Source: Bog-756 sp963704615
Lineage (GTDB): Bacteria; Actinomycetota; Acidimicrobiia; Acidimicrobiales; RAAP-2
Direction of reading: 5' to 3'
Assembly (NCBI GenBank): GCA_963704615.1
Contig: OY969923.1
Span: 1,302,001 to 1,366,000, forward strand
DNA: 64,000 nucleotides
Below, one piece after another: positions 58,441-64,000 of the stretch (positions are counted from its first letter, which is position 1; each line of letters begins with the position of its first letter). Made by a program: the position numbers and the translations under genes. Below the pieces are notes generated by a model, which worked only from the letters and a program-made list of their open reading frames with translations, did not search any database and was not told where the DNA came from.

Positions 58441-60735
58441 ATGAGATCGGGGAACCCCGCAATCGAGGTGCCGGCGCCGGGATCATCCACCGAGGTCCGT
58501 GGCCGACCCATCACCTTCGGCTTCGTGCCCGCCCTCGACGGGCTGCGGGCGATATCGGTGATCGGGGTCATGATGTACCACGGCGGCGCGCCGATCCTCA
58601 GTGGGGGATTCCTCACGATCGACGTCTTTTTCGTGCTCTCGGGATTCTTGATCACCTCGCTGCTGCTCGGTGAGTGGACCAAGCGGATGACCATCCGTCT
58701 GGGACAGTTCTGGACCCGTCGGGCTCGAAGGCTCCTGCCGGCTCTGCTGGTGATGCTGGTGGGAGTGGCCATCTACGCCAAGGTCTTCGCCACCCCGGGT
58801 GAGTTCGCCGAACTGCGCCTCGACTCGCTGTCGACGCTCTTCTACGTAGCCAACTGGCACTTCATCTTCGAGGGCGGCAACTACTTCGTGCAGACGGCCC
58901 AGACCTCGCCCCTGGCCCACATGTGGTCGCTATCCATCGAGGAGCAGTTCTACATCGTGTGGCCCCCGGTGGCTCTTCTGCTGTTGCGGTGGGGCCGACG
59001 CCTGAGACCGTCGAGGCACCTGTGGCCGATCTTGGCCGCCGCGGTGATCGGAGCGATTGCTTCGGCCATCGACATGCGACTGTCGTATCTTCACGGCGCC
59101 TCGATCATGCGGATCTATGAGGGTACGGACACCCGGTGTCAGGACATCCTGATCGGCGCGGCGCTGGCCATCGGCATGGCCATCTGGGCCCAGCATCGCG
59201 CCCCGCAGACCACTCCGGCCACCGCCGAGTCGAGCCGGTTCGCTCGGGCTCACCCATCGGCGGGGACCGCCGGCGCCATCCCCCCACACGCTCATCGCCG
59301 GGACCGACACCGCCGGCGGGGCCCCCGTCTCAAGCTGATCACCGCCTGGGAGATCGCCTCCCCGGCCGGGCGACTGGGCCTGCAGATCCTCGGGTGGTCG
59401 GCCCTCGCGGCCGGCGTCCTCCTCTGGACACAGCTGACCGGCCCGAGCGCTTTCCTGTTCGAAGGCGGCTACTTCCTGTTCGCCCTCGGCGTGGCCGCGG
59501 TGATCTTTTGCTCGGTCACGGCCCAGACCGCGTCACTGGCGCGGTCCCTCGGCAATCCGGTGTTCCGCTACGTCGGCAAGATCTCCTACGGGACCTACCT
59601 CTGGCACTTCCCTCTCTTCGATCTCCTGAACGGCGCCCGCATGCATCTCTACGGGTACCCACTCCTGGCCGTGCGTATCGCCGTCACTCTGGTGGTGGCC
59701 ACTGGATCGTTCTACCTGGTGGAAGAGCCGATCCGGCGGGGCAGGATGCGATCGCTGACCGAGTGGCGGGCCTGGTTGATGACCAGTGGCGCCTTCCTCG
59801 GAGTGGTGGTGATCACCGTCGTGGCCACCCTGCCGACGACCGCGGGGGCGGCTGGGACCGTCCGGGTGACCGGTGCCCAGTACACCGGACCTCCGGTCAA
59901 GGTGGCCATCTTCGGGGACTCGGTGGCCTGGCGGCTCGGGTTTGCCATGCTGGCCAGCCAGCCCCAGAACGCCTACGACGTGAACATCGACAACGGCGCC
60001 ATCGTCGGATGCGGCCTGGTGCTCAGTACCGCGTACCAGGCCCACGGTGTGGCGGATCCGACCGCCCCGGCGTGCGACTCGTCCTCACCGAAGTCCGTCC
60101 AGTGGCCGGCGCAGTGGAGGGGGGACCTGGAACAGTTCCATCCCAACGTGGTGGTCGTCCTGGCCGGACGTTGGGAGGTCGAGGACAGGTTGATCGGCGG
60201 ACGGTGGCTGCACATCGGTGATCCCGTCTTCGATGCCGACCTCAAGGCGTCCCTGGAGCAGGCGGTTTCGGTGGGCACGTCCACTGGTGCCCTCATGGTC
60301 TTGATGACATCACCGTGCTTCGACTCGGGGGAGCAGGACAACGGACTGCCGTGGCCCGAGGACTCTCCCTCCCGCCTGGCCGATTACAACCAAATGGTGC
60401 GTGAGGTGGCAGCCGAGCACCCGGGCACCGTGCAAGTGGACGACTTCGGCGCCCTCTTGTGCCCGGGTGGAGTTTTCACCACCTCGTTCGACGGGATCCA
60501 AATTCGGGACGGCGACGGCGTGCACATCGTCCCCACCCCGGCGGCTGGCCAGTGGCTCGACGCCCATCTACTGCCCGACGTGGTCAAAGTCGGCAGGCTG
60601 CAGATGGCAGGCGACCTCCTGACCACCCCGGCATCGACCACGTCGTCACCCTCTCCTCCTTCGTCAGGGGGGGCACCCGGGACCACGGCTACCGCGACGG
60701 CCCCCGGCTCGCCGGGGGGCTTCCGGGCACCCTGA
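58441..60735 (+). CDS. Membrane acyltransferase-3 with C-terminal SGNH domain (OatA-like)
   Basis: 764 aa. The N-terminal acyltransferase-3 domain has ten or so membrane helices (30-480) with FVPALDGLRAISVIGVMMYHG (His47) and FFVLSGFLITSLL. A cytoplasmic, His/Arg-rich loop (about 265-305) interrupts it. The extracellular C-terminal SGNH hydrolase domain has GDS (Ser494) and DGVH (Asp692, His695), the catalytic triad. Such fusions O-acetylate peptidoglycan or exopolysaccharide. A low-complexity Ser/Thr/Pro tail ends the protein. The start is ATG 58441; TTG 58417 is an alternative. Confidence 0.88.
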   Translation: MRSGNPAIEVPAPGSSTEVRGRPITFGFVPALDGLRAISVIGVMMYHGGAPILSGGFLTIDVFFVLSGFLITSLLLGEWTKRMTIRLGQFWTRRARRLLPALLVMLVGVAIYAKVFATPGEFAELRLDSLSTLFYVANWHFIFEGGNYFVQTAQTSPLAHMWSLSIEEQFYIVWPPVALLLLRWGRRLRPSRHLWPILAAAVIGAIASAIDMRLSYLHGASIMRIYEGTDTRCQDILIGAALAIGMAIWAQHRAPQTTPATAESSRFARAHPSAGTAGAIPPHAHRRDRHRRRGPRLKLITAWEIASPAGRLGLQILGWSALAAGVLLWTQLTGPSAFLFEGGYFLFALGVAAVIFCSVTAQTASLARSLGNPVFRYVGKISYGTYLWHFPLFDLLNGARMHLYGYPLLAVRIAVTLVVATGSFYLVEEPIRRGRMRSLTEWRAWLMTSGAFLGVVVITVVATLPTTAGAAGTVRVTGAQYTGPPVKVAIFGDSVAWRLGFAMLASQPQNAYDVNIDNGAIVGCGLVLSTAYQAHGVADPTAPACDSSSPKSVQWPAQWRGDLEQFHPNVVVVLAGRWEVEDRLIGGRWLHIGDPVFDADLKASLEQAVSVGTSTGALMVLMTSPCFDSGEQDNGLPWPEDSPSRLADYNQMVREVAAEHPGTVQVDDFGALLCPGGVFTTSFDGIQIRDGDGVHIVPTPAAGQWLDAHLLPDVVKVGRLQMAGDLLTTPASTTSSPSPPSSGGAPGTTATATAPGSPGGFRAP

Positions 60736-60758
60736 TCACCGCGACCATGCGGTCAGGA

Positions 60759-61196
60759 TCACGAGGAGGAAGCCGGGGCGGGCGGCGGAATCGATCCGGA
60801 AGGGGGTGGTTGGTCGAAAGGCGACTGGTCAGCCTGGCCGCACTGGGCGACAAGGGCGGGCTCCAGCGTGGCCTCCGGTACCCGGTTGCTCTCCGAGACC
60901 GTGGTCATCAGGGCCTGCCACTGCCCATCGCTGTTGGCTGCCTCGGCGGCGATGGGAAGGGCCATGCGCAGCTGGTTGTAAGCCTGCTGGGCGAGTTTCC
61001 CGTTCTCGTCTGCGGCGGGTTGTTTCTGGGCTTCGTTGAGCAGGGTCATCGAGCGATTGATGTGGGTGCAGGCCTGCCGGGCCAGAGCCGTGCCCTGGTC
61101 ACCCCCGCAGGCACTGAGTGCGGATCCGAACCCGACAGCAAGGACAACGACGACGGCCGCGCCGGCCCAGCGACGTCGACCGCCGGGGGAGGTCAC
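60759..61196 (-). CDS. Putative secreted lipoprotein
   Basis: 145 aa. The signal GAAVVVVLAVGFGSALSACGG has a lipobox ending at Cys30. The mature part is helical (ACTHINRSMTLLNEAQKQ; two further Cys may pair) and ends in a Pro/Ser-rich tail. No family is recognised. Its ATG overlaps the stop of the upstream gene at 61193, so the two form an operon. Confidence 0.65.
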   Translation of the reverse strand: MTSPGGRRRWAGAAVVVVLAVGFGSALSACGGDQGTALARQACTHINRSMTLLNEAQKQPAADENGKLAQQAYNQLRMALPIAAEAANSDGQWQALMTTVSESNRVPEATLEPALVAQCGQADQSPFDQPPPSGSIPPPAPASSS

Positions 61197-61750
61197 CCGA
61201 GCCAGCTACCGGCGGAGTCGAGGAGGTAGCGGCTGACGGCCAGGCAGCGGTCGAATACCTCACACATCATCTCCTCGCCGGCGAGGACTCGGGTCAGGGA
61301 GACCGGGGAGCGGGCCACGATGTTGAGGCGTCGTTCGGCGGCGTCGGTGGCCGAGGCGTAGGAGTCGATGGCGGACACCTCGAGAGGGAGCTCGATGCCG
61401 CCCACGCCGGCCAGATCGATGGCGAGCCGGAGCAGGTCTGGGCCATGGGGCAGCGGTGGCAGAGCCCAGGTGAATGTCAGAGGGAAGTGGAATTCATCAG
61501 GTGGTTCCTCGTCCTCGGGCAGACCGAAGACGGCGTCCTCGAAGGACAGCAGTGTCCTCGGATCGACCTCGAGGGCCAGGTGGAGATCGAGGGGCCCACC
61601 GCAGCCGTCCTCGGGATGGAGCTCCACCTCCCACACTTGACGGAGCGAGTAGGTCTCGACGAAGTGACGCTCGTCGTGCACATGGAAGCCATGGTCAACG
61701 GAGTGATCCTTGAGATCGGCCACGTACCCGGCCACATCGATGACTGCCAC
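61193..61750 (-). CDS. Conserved hypothetical protein
   Basis: About 185 aa, soluble. It is rich in alternating hydrophobic and acidic residues (EVELHPEDGCGGPLDLHLALEVD, FHFPLTFTWALPPLPHGPDLLRLAIDL), with no motif that I recognise. The most likely start is GTG at 61750, 9 bases after TAGGCT on the minus strand; an in-frame GTG at 61759 abuts that box. It overlaps the lipoprotein gene (ATGA) and is divergent from the phosphatase gene. Confidence 0.6.
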   Translation of the reverse strand: MAVIDVAGYVADLKDHSVDHGFHVHDERHFVETYSLRQVWEVELHPEDGCGGPLDLHLALEVDPRTLLSFEDAVFGLPEDEEPPDEFHFPLTFTWALPPLPHGPDLLRLAIDLAGVGGIELPLEVSAIDSYASATDAAERRLNIVARSPVSLTRVLAGEEMMCEVFDRCLAVSRYLLDSAGSWLG

Positions 61751-61759
61751 AGGGCTCAC

Positions 61760-61792
61760 AGCCTACCGGCCCGAGGCTCGCTCCGGTATCGT
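61760..61792. promoter_or_regulatory. Overlapping divergent leaderless promoters
   Basis: On the minus strand TAGGCT (61765-61760) ends 9 bases before the GTG at 61750. On the plus strand TATCGT (61787-61792) ends 7 bases before the GTG at 61800. With a 17-base spacer both -35 positions read TACCGG, and each overlaps the other's -10 box (TACCGG at 61764-61769; CCGGTA at 61783-61788). Confidence 0.45.
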
Positions 61793-61799
61793 CGACCCG

Positions 61800-62540
61800 G
61801 TGGACGACGACTCGCTGCTCGAAGTGCTTCACGCCGCGGCCACAGCGGTGACCGGCGCCCTCGAGAGCCTCGACGATTGGGGACTGGCCGGGACGCGGCA
61901 AGGTCAGTACCGGTCCGATCTGGCCGCCGACGCCGCGGCCATCGAGGTGCTCGACCGAGCGGGTCTGGGGGTGATGTCCGAGGAGTCGGGACCTCGCTCG
62001 ATGGATCGTCCCGTGGTGGTGGTGATCGATCCGGTGGACGGTTCCACCAACGCGGCCCGGGGCATCCCTTGGTACGCCACCAGTCTGTGCGCGGTCGACG
62101 CCGATGGTCCTCGGGCCGCCGTGGTGGTCAATCAGGCTTCGGGGGTGCGATTCGAAGGGGCCCGCCAGGGCGGGGCTCACAAGGACGGCACCGGCATCAG
62201 GCCGTCGGCATGCGAGGCCATGAGCGATGCGATCCTCGGGTTTTCCGGCTACCCCCCTGGTTACCTCGGGTGGTCCCAGTACCGGTCCCTCGGCGCCGCC
62301 GCCCTCGATCTCTGCGCGGTGGCCGAAGGGGTGCTGGACGCCTATGCCACGGTGGGAGGGTCCCGCCTCGGGAGCTGGGACTACCTGGGCGGTCTGCTGA
62401 TCTGTCAGGAAGCCGGCGCCGTCGTGGTGGACTCCTCCGACCGGGACCTGGTCACACTGGAGCACGCCGAGCGACGGACTCCGTTGGCCGCCGCCACTCC
62501 CAGCCTGCTCGGGGCGCTCCGGGCGGCCGTGACCCTCTAG
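61800..62540 (+). CDS. Inositol-monophosphatase-like phosphatase
   Basis: 246 aa. EE (61-62) and DPVDGSTNAARG (77-88) are the metal-binding motifs of the IMPase/CysQ/fructose-bisphosphatase superfamily (usually DPIDGTxNF). GSRLGSWDYLGGLLICQEAGAVV carries the third-metal motif, with WDYLGG in place of WDxAAG. Substrate may be inositol phosphate, fructose bisphosphate or 3'-phosphoadenosine; sequence alone does not decide. The GTG at 61800 is chosen because of the TATCGT box 7 bases before it. Confidence 0.88.
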   Translation: MDDDSLLEVLHAAATAVTGALESLDDWGLAGTRQGQYRSDLAADAAAIEVLDRAGLGVMSEESGPRSMDRPVVVVIDPVDGSTNAARGIPWYATSLCAVDADGPRAAVVVNQASGVRFEGARQGGAHKDGTGIRPSACEAMSDAILGFSGYPPGYLGWSQYRSLGAAALDLCAVAEGVLDAYATVGGSRLGSWDYLGGLLICQEAGAVVVDSSDRDLVTLEHAERRTPLAAATPSLLGALRAAVTL

Positions 62541-62670
62541 CAGCTCTTCGGATCCATCCACCGGGAGCAGGGCACGACCTGTAAGGCTCAGCGTCGCCCG
62601 ATGATGTGCATCCCCGCGCCCGCTGCGCGGACTGGGCGGACCCTGATATTCCTGCAGCCGGAGGTACCCA

Positions 62671-64000
62671 GTGGCGCGACGAAGGTCCACCAACTCGATC
62701 GTGAAAACTCTGATCTTGGGCTGTGTGCTGCTCTGCGTGCCCATCGTGGTGGTCGCCCTCCACGCGGGGCCGGCTCAGGCTGCGGCTAATGCTTCTGGAT
62801 GGAACATCGTGACCGGTCCGAGTGCGAACCCGTCCGCCAACGAGCTTCTCCTCAGCACCACGTGCGCCAACGTTCTGGAGTGTTGGGGAGTGGGCGCCAC
62901 CGTCCCCAACGGTGGCAATTACGCACCCCTCATCGAAGCGTGGAAAGGATCGAGCTGGACGGTGTCGCCCAGCCCCGCACCTCCCGGCTCTGACGGATAC
63001 GCCCTGTTCGGCGTGACATGCGCCACAGCAACGGATTGCTGGGCGGTGGGAGCCGAACTCGGTCCCGCCGGCACCGCCATCGTCGGTGACCTCACCGAGA
63101 ATTGGGACGGCGCCGCGTGGTCGGTCGTCCCGAGCCCGATCCCGACGGGCGCTGTGGGTGGGGTTCTCGAGGGCGTGAGCTGCGCCTCTGTTTCGGATTG
63201 CTGGGCGGTGGGCTTCACCACTGACCAGAACAGCAGGGCCCTCAGGTCTCTGGCTGAGCACTGGGACGGATCGGACTGGACGATCGTGACCAGTCCCGCG
63301 ACCGATCAGGCATTCGACCAACTCAACAGCGTCTCGTGTGTCGGATCGGAGAATTGCTGGGCCGTCGGGAGCGCAGGACCTGAGCAAATTCATCCGAATT
63401 TCCTGCCCATCTATCCGGCGGCCGCAGGAGACCAGGGTCTGATCGAACATTGGGACGGGAGCGCCTGGTCGGTGGTTCCGAGCTTCAGCCCCACAGCTCC
63501 CGATGGCGGTTATCTCAGTGCTGTGACTTGCGTTGCCAGTTCGAACTGTTGGGCCTCCGGCTCGATCACCAACGGTTCCGGGTCCGCTGGCTCCACTCTC
63601 ACGGAGAACTGGAACGGATCGGTGTGGGCGATCATCCCCAGTCCCGATGCCCCGGGACCGGGCGGCGACATCTTCAGCGGGATCACCTGTCTGGGTGCTT
63701 CCCGGTGCTGGGCCGTGGGATCGTCGGGTGTCTCGGGAAACGGCGGAGGTGGCTTCAACCCCCGATCCTTCATCGAGTACTGGGATGGCACCGCCTGGTC
63801 GATCCAACCGAGCCCGAACGTGACTTCGGTCAGCCTGCTCGGGTCTGTGACATGCGTCGGGGGAGTCTCGTGCTGGGCGGTTGGTGGAGCAGACACGAGC
63901 GCCCAGCCGGGCTCCACCGTCTACCAGACCCTCATCGAGCAGTTGGTCCTGCCCGCGTCGTCCAATCAGGGATTGCTCATGGTGGCCTCCGACGGAGGCA
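62671..64000 (+). CDS. Secreted protein with seven C-x5-CW repeats, partial (runs off window)
   Basis: At least 443 aa; no stop before the window end. A signal/membrane segment (residues 11-38) is followed by seven units of C-x5-C-W-[AG]-[VS]-G, with first cysteines at 65, 117, 171, 223, 287, 340 and 395 and spacings of 52-64 residues. Between them recur L-x-E-x-W-[DN]-G-x-x-W and P-S-P. This regularity suggests a seven-bladed beta-propeller with a disulfide per blade. The final residues GLLMVASDGG look like the start of another repeat type. GGAGG lies 6 bases before the GTG. It is likely a surface or secreted adhesion/enzyme scaffold. Confidence 0.8.
   Translation, partial: MARRRSTNSIVKTLILGCVLLCVPIVVVALHAGPAQAAANASGWNIVTGPSANPSANELLLSTTCANVLECWGVGATVPNGGNYAPLIEAWKGSSWTVSPSPAPPGSDGYALFGVTCATATDCWAVGAELGPAGTAIVGDLTENWDGAAWSVVPSPIPTGAVGGVLEGVSCASVSDCWAVGFTTDQNSRALRSLAEHWDGSDWTIVTSPATDQAFDQLNSVSCVGSENCWAVGSAGPEQIHPNFLPIYPAAAGDQGLIEHWDGSAWSVVPSFSPTAPDGGYLSAVTCVASSNCWASGSITNGSGSAGSTLTENWNGSVWAIIPSPDAPGPGGDIFSGITCLGASRCWAVGSSGVSGNGGGGFNPRSFIEYWDGTAWSIQPSPNVTSVSLLGSVTCVGGVSCWAVGGADTSAQPGSTVYQTLIEQLVLPASSNQGLLMVASDGG

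Noticed and set aside
62452..63807. A 451-codon open frame on the minus strand with a repetitive product
   Set aside because: Its repeats are only the reverse complement of the cysteine repeats of the secreted protein, which has a signal peptide and a good ribosome-binding site on the plus strand.

Overview
The window is GC-rich and densely coded, with many GTG starts and many 4-base gene overlaps (ATGA, GTGA, TGATG). It carries 65 protein genes that I can support (the last runs off the right edge) and two tRNA genes. The gene set points to an actinobacterium, most likely of the class Acidimicrobiia: a BldD-like regulator, two F420-type (LLM) oxidoreductases, a CYP51/ferredoxin locus like the one in mycobacteria, a HrcA/CIRCE system, a dnaG-rpoD pair, and a surface protein whose last visible residues resemble the VASDGG repeats I recall from Acidimicrobiia. 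The class-level assignment is inference.

Region by region. 1-276: non-coding, with a long perfect inverted repeat. 277-3058: DinB-like, VOC, serine-hydrolase and NTF2-like genes. 2498-8100 (minus): an overlapping NTF2/ferredoxin/CYP51-like P450/SDR/second P450/TetR/unknown operon. 8254-12801 (plus, divergent): beta-hydroxyacid dehydrogenase, CMD-family protein, SDR, enoyl-CoA hydratase, LLM oxidoreductase and hotdog thioesterase. The two arms meet over a perfect 14-bp palindrome covering both candidate -10 boxes, so they look like one TetR-controlled regulon for oxidation and beta-oxidation-like breakdown of a lipophilic compound. An orphan lipoprotein binding protein (12990-14327) follows.

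14453-50088 is a housekeeping backbone (rpsT, lepA, hrcA, dnaJ, rsmE, phoH, ybeY, corC-like, era, dinG-like, uppS, recO, hemW, glyS, ppdK, dnaG, rpoD). It is interrupted between lepA and hrcA by about 10 kb of envelope genes: a Wzt/Wzm-type polysaccharide ABC exporter, a two-domain hydrolase, four glycosyltransferases, a degenerate PAP2 protein and a DtxR-family regulator with an altered metal site. hemW sits after recO instead of between lepA and hrcA.

50156-64000 is accessory: a YtxH-like protein, tRNA-Asn, HAD phosphatase, stand-alone HIRAN protein, GH114-like secreted enzyme, tRNA-Met, two small unknowns, an LLM/NTF2/unknown/aldehyde dehydrogenase group, an acyltransferase-SGNH fusion, a lipoprotein pair, an inositol-phosphatase-like enzyme and a secreted protein with seven regular cysteine-pair repeats.

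Two patterns recur. First, at least 13 genes have a TANNNT hexamer ending 6-9 bases before the start codon and no Shine-Dalgarno sequence, which indicates leaderless transcripts. Second, short perfect tandem duplications sit on or just after stop codons at several genes. No CRISPR array, insertion-sequence transposase or prophage was seen.
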